NCBI GenBank assembly: GCA_019925795.1
Contig: CM034315.1
Coordinates: forward strand, 744,001 to 808,000
Source of the DNA: Dendrobium chrysotoxum
Taxonomy: Eukaryota > Streptophyta > Magnoliopsida > Asparagales > Orchidaceae
Reading direction: 5' to 3'
Length of the DNA: 64,000 nt
Every line of letters starts with the position of its first letter. Within the stretch, counting starts at the first letter, position 1. The notes beneath the pieces are model-generated. The model ran no database searches and was not told the origin of the DNA. It saw nothing but the letters and a program-made list of their open reading frames with translations. Shown one piece after another: positions 46,724 through 59,400 of the stretch. Both the position numbers and the translations under genes were made by a program.

Positions 46724-47752
46724 TGCTATATCTCCAAAGAAACACACCCAACTTCGTCCAAGTCCAAAGTCTTCTTAACCAAAAAACCTCACAAATCCCT
46801 CTGAAGAAAATGAAAAAAACGAACCTTTGAGACGACTAGGCATCGAAGAAGAATCCAACTTGAAAACGAAACAAAAAATCCAAGGCAACATCCGGTTACG
46901 ACGAAACTTGGGACAAGGATCGTTTCAAAATGGAAGGACTTCGTGGATTGTAAAAAAGGTTTTTATCGCCTCGGATTAGCATCAAAAGAGGACAAATAAC
47001 CCATCTCGAAACGTCCGAACCGAGACGATTCGGCCCCTCTGCTGTTATATAATATGCAGTTGGGGATTAATAATAATAATAATTAAAGCGGAGCCTTCTA
47101 CGAGAAGAACGACTTCGTAGCTTCTGCAGATTGGTTGAGATGATTTCCCAATGGTCTTGGAGTGGAAGGCAGGCGAGAGCTGGCGGCTGAAATTATCAAA
47201 CTAACGTGGGAAATGGGCGCTGTTGGGAAAGTGAGGATAGGGTTTAACCGGTTAGCCCGGCCCAAGCCTGAATTGATTTGGCTCAGCTGCTTAGGTGGCT
47301 TATCCGTTGGGGGTGAACAAGGGTCAAATTTTAGGTCTCAACAAAAAAGAACAAGAGAGAGAGAGACAGGGAGAGGGAGAGAGAGAGAGAGATTATTATA
47401 ATGTGCATGAATATATATATATAGATGAATTAATATTAGTGATATTTTTTATAATTTATACATTAGAGTGTTATGCAAATAAATATAAATATTTATTTAT
47501 TAAATATATAAATACATAAAAATTTTATGATATGAATATAAATCTCTCAAAAAGATTAAGTCAAAATATCCTAATTATTATCAATACTTCTATTTAAATT
47601 AGACCTATGATTGTGAATATCAGCAAGTAAACTCTCTAAAAATAGGGGCCTATCTCATTCTCCCTAATATTAGTTTGTTCACCTTGGCCATGAAGCATAA
47701 GCTTCACATCATTATGACCATATTTCATACCCTCACCCTCTCGGGTTACTGT
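46724..47752 (+). other. Promoter region of the TMEM128-like gene and GA repeat
   Basis: No gene seen. Upstream sequence of the divergently placed minus-strand gene, then a GA microsatellite (about 47350-47396) followed by an AT run (47409-47424). The run precedes the antisense solo LTR at 47753. Confidence 0.5.
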
Positions 47753-49825
47753 TGTTGTGTCCTGAAATATTCGAGGTGATAGAGAAATATAAAGTTTAAC
47801 ATCTTAGCTTTGTACAAAGATCCAACATACAATCAGATAAAAAGATAGGGGCGTAATATTCATAAGAGACACCAGAGTTTTTATGTAGAAATTCCTGAAA
47901 AAGAGGGGAAAACCACAGGGCCTGGCCTAGTGTGAATGAATCCTCTAGTGTTTGCAGTTGATTACAAATGAGGCCCTTCCTTGGGGGGGAAGGCCTTGGC
48001 TTAATATAGCCAATATATATTATATGGAGTATATTATATGGCGGGAGTTGAAAGAATTAGTGTTGATATGCTCGTTTGGTTGTCAAGACCATAGTCGACG
48101 AATAATCTAGGTCAGAAAGACTGTAGTGGGGTGATGGTGGTCGAAAAGACCGTACTTGGGCGACGGCGATCGGGGAGACCATAATCTGGAGATGTTGGTT
48201 GGAGAGATCATAGTCGACAGGCGACGTAGGTCAGAAAGATCGTAGTCGGGAGATGGTGGTCGAAATGACTGTAGTAGGAGGGCGACGAAGGTCAGAAAGA
48301 CCGTAGTTGGGCGATGGTGGTCGGAAGGACCGTAGTAGGTGGCGACAGAGGTCGGAATGATCATAGTTGGGTGACAGTGATCGGAAGGACCTTAGCAGGG
48401 CAACGACGGTTGGAAGGACCGTAATAGGCGACGACAGAGGTCAGAAAGATCATAGTTGTGTGACAGTGGTCAGAAGGACCATAGTTAAGAGAATTGTTGG
48501 AAGCTATAAAGGGCTAGAATCCTTTGAGATTCTATCTGAGACAAGGATATGTGATATGTTATAGTGCTATAAGCACAAAAAGGGAGTCATAAGGAGCCAT
48601 AATCCTTTAAGGTTCTGTTCAAAAATGTGATATGAATTGCTCTATAATAAGAATTTTAATTTATTTATTTATTCAGTATTGTTATTTAAATCATGAAATA
48701 ATTGCTATGTATTTATTATCTCTCAGTATAATGAGTTATTTAAACTGCATTACTTTAAAATATTCAGCAAAATATTTGATAAATGAATATTTAAAAATTT
48801 AGATTGGTTTGTGTGGCCTATGGAGCTGTTGCAGCTCACTGTGATTTTGCTTATGGTTTTCAGGATTTGGGAATGGAATGGAGATTATGGATTAATAGTT
48901 CATGATCAGATCTAAGATTCTAGGTACTTCTCTATTTTGATTTTTGTACATTTATGACTAGTTTATTATTCAATTCTGTAGCTCAACATATAGCTAAGCA
49001 CTGTAGTGTAGATATATATTTTGATGAAATAAAAGAAACCTGGTGGATAAGTTTATTTTCAATATTTGGATATTTTAGTATATCTATAGTCTGCAGTTTA
49101 TTTTAATGAATATTGACAAAAAATTTGAAATAATTTTTAAACTAGATCTTGAAATTTGTCTGTCAAACCTCAACACCATAAGACCTGTCCAGCAATGGTT
49201 TGTGGTTAGGAAGAGATCCAGCCGTGGCCGACATGGGCAGAAGTCCAACGACTGTTTGGAAGAGATCCGATGGTCGTCGACGGTAAGAAAACCCACCAAT
49301 TTCTCTACTTCTTCTCTTCCTCTCTTCCTCCTTTTTTCTCCTCCCCCTTCATATGAAAAATGAGGGGTTATTTATAGTTTTTTTTTTTAGTGGCATGGCT
49401 AGTAAATATGGAGAAGATCAAGAGCATATTGGAAGTGTTCAATCGGATGACTCATAGTGATCCCCTTGATCATGAATGATTTTTCAGGCATTTAGATGCC
49501 CTAATGATGTCAGAATTGAGTGAACTTGGGCTCGTTGGATTCGTCTAGTCGATCCGCTATATTCAACTATAAGTATGCCATATTCAGATATCGTTTGGTA
49601 GTCCAATTAAGGCTCTAAAACTTCAAAATAGACTTTAGACCTTTGATTTGGGCTTGGATTGGATCGAATTTGATGTCGTTGTGTTCGTCTCGTTGAGATG
49701 TTTAATTTGCCTATAAGCTTGCTGAAATTGGAGATCAGATGGTTACGATTTTAATTTTTGAAGCTATAATCTTATATTTGTATCAGGATTTGTGCGAGAT
49801 CAAGGCTATTTTTGGTGGCGTATCA
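47753..49825 (-). mobile_element. Antisense solo LTR, same family as 34593-42095
   Basis: On the minus strand it starts TGATACGCC (at 49825) and ends GGACACAACA (at 47753). Flanks ACTGT (47748-47752) and ACTCT (49826-49830) agree at four of five positions. It holds the family's TATA box on the minus strand (49376-49369) and the GACTACGGTC-type array (about 48080-48490). The stretch 48490-49090 has no match in the sister LTRs and may be a later insertion. Confidence 0.82.
49369..49376 (-). promoter_or_regulatory. TATA box of the antisense LTR
   Basis: TATAAATA on the minus strand in the same context as in the other family members. Confidence 0.6.
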
Positions 49826-50580
49826 ACTCTCGGATCATTATGACCGGCATTATCATTTATACTTCAACAACTAATTTTTTTCTACCAAATTTATTATTTG
49901 ATAAATTTACATCTATTGGCTTTATGACATAGATTATTATTTGCAAATGCATCTTACATGAGAGAGATTTTATGTTTACATTTCAAATTTGAAAAAGATG
50001 AATAAAATCATAAATTATTTCATCAATTTAATAGCTATTTACTTTGAGTTATTATAATCTTTAAATTTCATTTATATTTTGATGAATATATATTTTTCAG
50101 TGTCCCTTTGATTATATTTTTAATAGTTTTATTAAATTAACCTAAATTTATCAACTCATATATTTCTGTTAAATTGTTGTTGACTTTCTTCTAAACAAGA
50201 TGAGTGACCTACAGTCAATAGAGAGGTCAGAGAATGCCATTTTTTATGTTAAAAGATGCATGCTAATAGGGGCAATTCTGGAATATCATGCATTTGCACA
50301 TGTCAATCACATGATCAAAACCCCACCAATGCTAAGATTAGTTCACCTGTTCCTTTGTTATTTTAGCTAAATTTAGCTAATGATCAAACTTTTTTTAAGC
50401 CTAAAGATAAAGACAATTCTCATTATTTTTGAACTTCAACATCTTGTAAAGGCAATAGTGAAACTCTTATAGAGAAAATAATTTTTTTGAATGTTGTTAT
50501 GAATATTATAAATATCTTTTTTTAATAAATGAAATATTATTTTAAAACAAACGAGTTAAATATAAATGAAGCTCAGTTCA

Positions 50581-50725
50581 TGGTGAAATTATTCTGTGTG
50601 GATACGGACGCCGTCCAGAGACGAATCAGAACGTGTCATGTCATTTTTTTGCTATATACCGGATAACGTGGCGCTTTCTGATTCGCCTCGGGACAATCCG
50701 GTGTCCACACATAATAATTTCTCCA
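50581..50725. mobile_element. MITE with 25-bp terminal inverted repeats
   Basis: The left end (TGGTGAAATTATTCTGTGTG...) and the reverse complement of the right end (TGGAGAAATTATTATGTGTG...) agree at about 21 of 25 bases. Further in, GACGAATCAGAACGTG faces a matching inverted segment (CTTTCTGATTCGCC), so the whole element can fold into one hairpin. A similar end (GAGAAATTATTCCGTG) occurs at about 9932. Target duplication not clear. Confidence 0.75.
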
Positions 50726-51329
50726 GCTCGTGGACCTTATGATTTCACTGTAAAAAAAAATTTGTTTGGTTTGTTACCTAACCAAATAGAAAAGTTTTTT
50801 TTTTAATCAAAAGAAAATATAAAATTTTCATTCGCATAGAAAGCCATCTATAAAGTAAAATAGTTAAAACTTTTATTCAAAAATCACTTTTAGAATGGCT
50901 GCCACACTAGCCATAAAGAAGAATGATACCAGTTAATATTCATGCAATGTAAATTAAGAACTAGCGTCAAATGCCAAAAAATTCTATAAAAATTCTTAAT
51001 ATGATGGCCCAATAGCGGTGGTCATATAACAATGGACGGACGACAGTAGTCATATAATGATAGTCGGCCGATATCGATGACAAGCAGCAAAAGTTACTGT
51101 CGAATGTTAAACATAATTTTAGAATTGTTCATATCTCCAAACTCTATTCAATATTCATTTTAGATCTGTTTTATGCGGATAATAATTGCCTATTTATAAT
51201 ATTTTGAGAGTAACATTTTTATAAATTTGACCAAAATTTAATAACACTTCATCGAATGTTCCTTATTAAATCCCGTGAGCATAGCCCATTATTCAACATT
51301 TACGTGTGCTAATGACATTGGAGTTAAAT

Positions 51330-51570
51330 GATCTTTAGGCTCGTTAGATTCACATCATCGAGCCACTCTATTCGACTATACGTATGCAAAATTTGGAGAT
51401 AACTTAGTCCTTCAATTAATATCCAAAAATTATCAATCATACTTAAGTGCTTGATTAGAGCTTATTTAGACTCAAATTGGATTACCGTTGATAGTATTCA
51501 GTTGTTCTTGTCAAGATGCTTAGTTCCTCGATAAGTTTGCTAAAATCAGAGTTCAAATGGCCTTGAATTT
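51330..51570 (-). repeat. Fragment of the 34593-42095 LTR family
   Basis: On the minus strand it carries the family's leader landmarks in order: AACTCTGATTTTAGCAAACT, CAAC, an AATCCAATTTGAGTC segment and AATCTAACGAGCC. It is more diverged than the full copies. Confidence 0.65.
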
Positions 51571-53210
51571 AATTTTAAATATATTAAATACAAATAATGC
51601 ATGAGATTCACATCAATCAAGAAAAAATTTTAAAGACATATCTATTTGGTCCAAATTTGTTAGTGAATGACATTTGCCCCTACTAACAAGTTAACTAGCT
51701 GGAGCAAGAATATACGATGAAAGAATAAATGAGTACGAAGAACAATTAAGAAATCAAATAGTATTTATGAATAATAAAAATGACATGAAGTGCAAAACAT
51801 GCATCTTAACCTCTTATTTATAGGGGTTAAGCGGATAAGTGCAGAATAACATAGAAACATGACTAGTCTAGGAGGTATGCACATGGCCATTTGCTTTTGA
51901 TGTGGCTCGGGACGCCTACAGTGAATACTCGAGCGACTCCTTAGGGGCAAGTGCCTTGGGTGATCGCCTTCGGCGAGTCCCCCAAACGAGTGGCAAATCT
52001 CTTGGGGGGAGCGACAAGTCTTCTAAGTGAATTTAACTGTAAATTTGGGACAAAATTAGCTGATTGAGCCATGACTCTGTGCTTCACATGTATGTGTGCC
52101 TCTTGTAGCTTGGGAAAGGATATCCGTGAAGGGCGAATAACCTTAGCTAAGGAGAACTACTAAGAAAGTCGAGTTGTTGTAAGGCGAGTGCCTTTTCAGG
52201 TGAAGCTTGTTGAGACGAGTCCTCCAATTCTACTTGCGCAGAATACGCACATCCTTAACCTGATCCTCCAAGGGTGAGCTTCTATGCTGCAAACTCCAAT
52301 AGGGTGAATACCTGCTTATCTATAGCCTATTTATAGCAACTATTCCTCAGGACGATGCTTATTTCTAGCAAGCACTCCTACTTAGGGTTGAACTTGTCAA
52401 GTACTTGCAAGTTATTTTCGTAGGCACATATAGACACATTTAGTTTCCCAATTTATTAGCTCCTTTGAAGGAAACTTGTGAAAATGACAAAGGAATTAAA
52501 AAGAAAAATATTTGATAAACCAACCAAATAACAATTTGAAAGTAAATGGAATTTATTGCTCTATTTTAATATTGCTTTGAGAAGAGCACATTTGTCCAAG
52601 ATTCTCATATTAATGTCAACATGACCTTTGTACTTCACCTTTGTACTTAGAGGTGAGGAGCGCTGATGGGTTGAGTTAGCTTTTGTGAAGTACATTGATG
52701 TTGACATCTAAAAAACTCTAAAAGGCTCTCCTTTGCTAATGCAAAATAGTGGAGGTTGAAAGGCAAAAGTTTAGCGAGATCATAGAAAAGAAGAAAAAAG
52801 GTGATAGTGGTTGAGCCTAGTAAGGCGATGACGGTTGGTTAATTTTGGCTCTCCTCCTTATTTGCCTGTGTGATGGGCGTACTCCTTATCATTTGTGTGA
52901 CTATGACTTCAATCAACAATGGGTGTTGAGGTTAGCACCTTGACATTGAGTCATCTCCAATGGGTATCCAAGTTAGAGGATCCCTCGAGAATACTCTCTT
53001 TTAGGGCATCTCTTTGAACTCGCCTCAATACCTCTTGAATCATCTTTTCCGAATCTTTCTTCTAATTTTATTGTGAAGTTCTAACTCTCCATGTTTGCTA
53101 ATGACTATCAAGTTTGTTGCTCTTCACGTAATGCTTATTTTCTAATAACTAACATCAATCCATAGTCATCACACCTTAAAAGATGTTGAATCCAAATTTA
53201 TCTATATGAG

Positions 53211-54116
53211 ATGTGATACCCATCATCCAAAATTTAGATAATTTAAGTTAATTACGTTAAATATTTATTGATAATTGAGGAAATGTGTAATTATAAGTTT
53301 TAGAATGAGTATTGGGGCTTAATTGAACCAAGTTTTGGATTGGAGAAGTGAACATCCAAAGTTTGAAAATTTCTCTACGGGTACCGCGGCACCAGGCTCG
53401 CAGTGCCTTAGTTGTAATTGATCAACAAAGCCTTCAGCTCTAATATAAAATGAGTGTGCTCCTTCTCGACTTGGTTGTTGCATGGGATGGGTCTTCTACA
53501 GCAGTATGTATGTGCTTACACTCGTTATATATCGATCTTTTATGCCTGTGAGGGATCAATGCATTTCCCTGCCCTTTGAATGGTTGTTGACTGTAGGGAT
53601 GATGTAGCATACATTGCATATTGCTGATTGTCATTATTGTGCATACGACAGATCTTCCGTCATTATTAGCAGGTGCTTGCATTCATTGTATGTTGCATTG
53701 CGTATGTTTGTAAGAAAATTACCACATTCCTCGCATATCAATTATCGTTGTTCGCAAGTGAGTCTCCTACAGTGGCTCATAGGTGTTTACATTTATTGTA
53801 AACCAACAGTATTGTCGACTGTATGAACACACTGGCGTTTGTTGCATGATGTCTATGCATGTCTTTAGAGAACACCACCATTTGTTAGCAAGTTTAGTAT
53901 GTTCATTCACATATTTATGTGGGCTACTAGTTTAGATGCATTCGTCACTATTTTCCTAGTGCATGTTGGTTGGCAATACACATATGTCCCTCTTGGTTGC
54001 AAGGTACTAATGATGCGAATGTTGCACATTGATCACTTGATCTCTACTTGTAAGGGATCAATGTATTTGCCTGCCATAGAATGGTTGTTGGCTATAAGGA
54101 TGATCTAACATCTGCT
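53211..54116 (+). repeat. LTR-like start and degenerate internal duplication
   Basis: TGTGATACCCATC (53211) and the next 200 bases resemble the left end of the LTR-like block at 4854. From 53560 the words CCCTGCCCTTTGAATGGTTG and GTAGGGATGATGTAGCAT recur near 54070 in altered form, about 510 bases apart. Small open frames (for example 53614-53826 and 53899-54108) have no known domain. Confidence 0.45.
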
Positions 54117-54119
54117 TGT

Positions 54120-54143
54120 TGACCTCATTTTTATATGAGGTCA
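54120..54143. repeat. Perfect 9-bp hairpin
   Basis: TGACCTCAT, a six-base loop, then ATGAGGTCA. It marks a sharp change from the sequence on its left to the degenerate array on its right. Confidence 0.8.
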
Positions 54144-55100
54144 GCAGGACCAATCCAGACCTTAGGATCTTTTCAATCCTTATGATCAATCTTAACCCTA
54201 GGATCAATCTGATTCTAGATCAATCCAAACTTTAATATCAATATAGTTTTAAATCAATCCTAATCTCATATTAATTTTAAACTCAAGTCAATCAAACTTT
54301 AGGTTAATCTAAACTCTAGGATTTTCCTAGACTCCAGACCCTAGGATTCCGCCAGACTCTAGATCATATGAGCTTCTTAGGTCCTAGGGCCTACTCTAGA
54401 CCCTAGGATCAGTTTAGATCATATATCAATCCAGATTCAAATTAATCCTGACCCTATATCTATTCAAGCTCCAGATCAACCCAAATCTTAAGTCAATCTA
54501 TTTTAAGACTCAAATCAATCCATATCTCAATATAATTTCAACCTCTGATTAATCTAGATTTTAGTTCAACCTAGATTCAATCTCCAGATCTATTCAGGAC
54601 CTTAGGACCTATTCTAGACCCTAAGATCTTCCTAGAATCTAGATTTTAAGATCTACTCTAGACCCTAAGACTCTTTTAGACCCTAGAACCTAGGATTTCT
54701 TAGACTCTAGAGACCTCCTAAATTCTAGACCTTAGGTTTCTTCCTAGACTCCAAATTTTAGGATTTACTTTAGACCCTAGGATTCTTCATAGACTCTAGA
54801 TCTTAGACTCACCTAGATTCTAGGATCATTCTAGAATCCAAAACCCTAGGATATCTAGACACCAGAATTTCTCTAGATTTCAAATCCTAGGATCTACCCA
54901 TGTCCTAGATCTACCCAGACTTTAGATCAATCTAGGTCTTAGGATCCTCCTAGAACTTAGATCTAACTAGACCCCAGATCTATCTAAACTCCAGATCAAT
55001 TCAAATTTTAAATCAACTCAAACCTCAAATCAGTCTACACCTCAAATCAATTCAAGCCTTAAATCTAACTAGACTCTAGCCTAGGCTCTAGTCTATTCAA
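54144..55100 (+). repeat. Degenerate array of CTAGACCCTAGGATC-like words
   Basis: About 950 bases dominated by variants of CTAGACCCTAGGAT, AGATCAATCCAGA and CTCTAGATCTTAG with irregular 14-35-base spacing. Many words are self-complementary (CTAG, GATC). No open frame. Confidence 0.75.
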
Positions 55101-55466
55101 CCTCATATCAAACTTCAATCTTATCCTATCATTCATGATTATTCTAAATGATCATAAATGATATGGATAATTCAAGTCCAATCATTCAAATTAAAAATCC
55201 AGTTCAAATCCAGATTTTTTAATTCAAATCTCAAGGCTAAAGTCTAGGTCCTGAAAGCCTTTCCAGCAAATTTTTGAACACTTCAAAACCCTATCAAGTG
55301 ACCTCTGATTCAGGGTCTGTCAGTTGCATACTGATGTTATATGTCTCTAGACGCAACCCTCCAAATTCGAGCTCATTCTGAGATTTCTAACCCCAAAAAT
55401 TGGATTGAAATCCAAAGGTTATAAAATCTTCAAATATTTACAGCCTATGCCACTGGATCTGCCACC

Positions 55467-56409
55467 CAGTGGATTTTGACCTTGGAGCTTTCTCCAAAGC
55501 CTCCAATCATTTCTAGACCCTTGAGTATGACCCATTGAACAATAAAATGCATTTTGTTGGACTCACTTTGACCTCCAGTTAACCAGGAGTCAAAATGACC
55601 AAAATACTCCTATAGGGTGTAAATAGTCACTTTAGACTAAATGAGCTCCAAATCAAATGCAAACACCTCCAACAAATTTCAAATGTCAAACCCAACCTAT
55701 TGGATCAAAAACCAGCCCTTGGGTCAACCTAGTTGACCAAGTCAACCTAAGTTGACTAAGAAGGCCCTTTAAGCTTCAAATAGGTCATTTTGACCAAATG
55801 ACCTCCTCAGACCTTGGGACCACCTTCATTGGTCTCCAAATATCATTTTAAATTTGTTGATCCCATTCCCAGACCCTGGACCCACCTGGTTGATCAAGTC
55901 AGCTAGGGTTGACCTAAAGGCCCATTAAGGGCCCAAACAGGTCACCTTGACTAAACAACCTCTCCAGACCTTGAAACCACCACCAGTGGACTCAGAATAT
56001 TATTTTGAACTGATTGAACCCAGTCCCTGACCCTGGGTCAACTTGGTTGACCAAGTCAACCTAGTTGACCCATTAGGCCCATTAAAAGCCTAAATAAGTC
56101 ATTTGATCTAAATGACCTATTTAAACCTTGAAATCACCTCCACTAGATCCCTTTTGTCATTTTAAACTTGTTAGACCTGGACCCACCCCTTGGGTCAACT
56201 TGGTTGACTAAGTCAACCTAGGTTGACTCAGGTGTCCTTTAAGAGTTTTAATAGGTTATTCCAACCCATTTGATCAAATCAAGACCTTTAAACCCTCAAA
56301 TCCACCCCATTGGATGTCTTGAATATCTCTAAATCCATTATGGGTCAACTCATGGTCAAATTGACCAAGTCAACTCAAACCCAAGCTTGGTCAAATTTGA
56401 TTCAATTGA
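55467..56409 (+). repeat. 157-bp tandem repeat, about six units
   Basis: The landmark AGGTCATTTTGACCAAATGA-like start falls at 55625, 55782, 55939, 56096 and 56253, exactly 157 bases apart each time. An earlier diverged unit begins near 55467. Each unit also has a CAGACCTTGGGACCACC-like part and an inverted TTGACCAAGTCAACCTAG motif. Substitutions are many but length is strictly kept. After 56410 the array fades. Confidence 0.9.
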
Positions 56410-59400
56410 ATCTAGTTGAGATATATAATTCAATCAAACCTTCTAAAACTTAAAAATCATTCCATTGAATATTTTGAATTATCTTGAATCCACCACAAGT
56501 CAAATTATACATCATTTGACTTGGTCAAACTCTCACATTTGGTCAAAATACCTCTCATCCATTCAAACTTCAAATCCTTAGCTCTCAAAATCCCTTTCAA
56601 ATCAACCTAACCAGCTCCCTAGGTTCTCTTGGCTGCCACCTCAGCTTCCCATTGACTGTTGACTAGTCAACTTGGTCAACAAGAGGGCAAGAGAGTGTTT
56701 AAGTGGTCAAATTCTTTTCTAAACCCACTTCAAACCATTCCAACCCTCTCCAATTCATTCAAATAGCACCCAAGGTTTTCTTTTACTGCCACCTCAGCAG
56801 TCTAAGGAACTTTGATTGGTCAAATAGTCAAACCAAGGATTAGGAGTGGTCAAAGGTGGTTAAATCACCTCTTAAGCTTAACCCACTCCACTTAAAACCC
56901 CTCCAGCAGCTTTAAGGTATTCTAGAATATTCCTAGGGGCACTTTCAGCCTTTAGATCAGGATCCAAGGGTTGTTATCCCTCCACATGTCCAAGTGGGGA
57001 CCAAGAAGCTTTACACCTAGGATGTACCCTTGTACCTTTGATTACCTGCCATCCCAACAACCCCAGCCAGGTGTTAACCATCAGGAAAAAAGGCCAAACA
57101 AATCCTAGCCATTCAAATGAGCTCAGGACGTTTGAATAGGGCAAAAGGTCCATGGGAACTCTCATTCCAACTTCTATACTCTCTCACTTCTTCCAACCTC
57201 TCCAGTCAGTCCCCTTACTCACTCAAGCCCTACTGATCCCTACCTTGATATCCCAATCAAACACCACTGTTAAAGCCTCGTCGGTGACGTGTTCTCTGGC
57301 GAACTTGAGTTAAATCCATCCTAGGCATTTAACTCTCGATCCAGGCGTTGGAAGCTCGAGTGGTCTTCTACAAAATTAAGCGTGGATAGACAACAATTTC
57401 AGAGATATTAAAAACGGATTGATCCGTCCCTTATCAAGGTAGAAATCTTCAACCCTAGATTAGGACACTCATAGCTAAATAACGTTATGAAAAGTGTGTT
57501 TTAAACTGTCAAATGAACCCCACACGATTTCTGTTCATAGCATGAAGCTATGTTTAAAATTTCATCGATTTTGATTAATCGGATCGCTCGAACGAGCTCG
57601 AAAATAGGTTCTAGGGCTCGGTTCGCAGCCCAGTTGAACTACGTAGGATCCCAGCCGTTGATTTCTTGATCAACGGCCGTAATTTAGCCTTTCCGCGGGT
57701 GGTCCGAGCTGTGTGGTCTGCTAGGTTCGTCTGAATCACCATCCAACCATATCAGGATCGTCGATTCAAAAAGGCAGAAGATCCAACGGTTAGCGGGACC
57801 GACTGACGTGTTTAAGTGGTCGCGGGACCCAGCTCAGCCGCCATTACAATCATTTGCAATGATTGCACGGCGGTGCAATCATTTCAAATGATTGCCCGCC
57901 GCCACCGCTGTTCTGAGAGCCAATCCCACGTCGCCACATGGCATTTTCGCCGCCGGAGGTTATTTAAATATATTTTAATAATTTTTTAATATGTTTTTAA
58001 ACCTTAAAAATTCAAAAATTAATTTAAAATTAATTTTAAATCCAAATTTTAAGTATTTTATATCAAAATTTTCACAAATTAAAATCCTTTAATTTAAAAA
58101 TAAATTTATGTTAAAATATTAAATGTTTTCAAATAATTTTAAAAGTACTTAATTTTAAATATTTAATTAATATTGAATTTAATATTAATTTAAATACTTT
58201 TAAAATACAAATATTAGTTTAAAAATATTTTAAACATCCTATGATATTATTTAAAAGTATTTTATTTCTGATTAAATTAAATTTAAAATATTTTCTTTAA
58301 AATACTTTAAATAATTTTCATTGTTCTAATATTTTAATTAACACTAAACTTGATATTAAATAAAAATATTTTTTTATTTTCTTATTAAAGTTTTAATTTT
58401 AAATACTTTATTTAAATCATAATACAAAACTCAAATATTTTTAAAATAAAAGATAATTTAAAATATTTTTATATTATTTAATATTATTTAATATTTTAAT
58501 TAAATATTTAAGTCATTAATTAACATTTGACTAATTGAATATTAATTTTTTTTGTTTTCTTAAAAATTAAACATTAATCTTAAAAATATTTAACAATTAA
58601 AATATTTATTAATATTTAAATGATTTATAATATTTAAATGATTAAATAACTAATTAATATTAATTAATTGAATATTAAGTTTTCTTTCTAACATTTAATA
58701 ATTGAATAATTATTTTAAATTATTATTATTTTGAAATTAAATTCATTTAATTATATTTTACATTTTTATTAATCAAACATTTAAATATTAAATAATATTT
58801 AATTAATACTAAATCATTTAAATAAAATTTTTTTTAAAAGAAAGCATTTTGAATAGTTCTAAAATTTCAGAAGTGGTTTAAGATTTAATTAACTAAGTTT
58901 AAATTTATTTTAATCATTAATTAATTTTAAATTAATTAAAAGACCCTTTTAAATAATTTAAACTTCAAAAATTTGTAATAAATTCATTTTAAATTAAAAA
59001 AATTAATATAATACCTTAAAATTTTTAAAAAATTAAGCACTTTAATTTGAAGTTATTTTCAGAGAACAAAGATTAAATTTATCTTAATTAATATTAATTA
59101 TTTGATTATTTTAATACTTAATCAATATTTAATTCAATTATTAGATTGAGTATTTTCAAAATTAAAAGTTTATTTTCAAATAATCTTTGAAACTAGTAGA
59201 TCTCTCATTTAGGTATTGAATTTATTCTAATCATATCTTTGAGTATTTTAAATTTAAAACTTATGTTTATACCTAGGTCTATGTGTATATTAAATATATA
59301 TTTAAACAACTTTAAAATAATATATATATACTTAAATCTTTAGGTTGAGAGATCTATTTTGAGATTCTAAACATAGATTTAACATGTTTGAATAGAAATC

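Larger units (their letters stand above)
49831..53210 (+). other. Intergenic repeats, no gene
   Basis: Contains a MITE (50581-50725) and an LTR fragment (51330-51570). The stretch 51890-53200 has AGGCGAGTG-like words of moderate GC content, but I see no coding signature. Confidence 0.5.
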
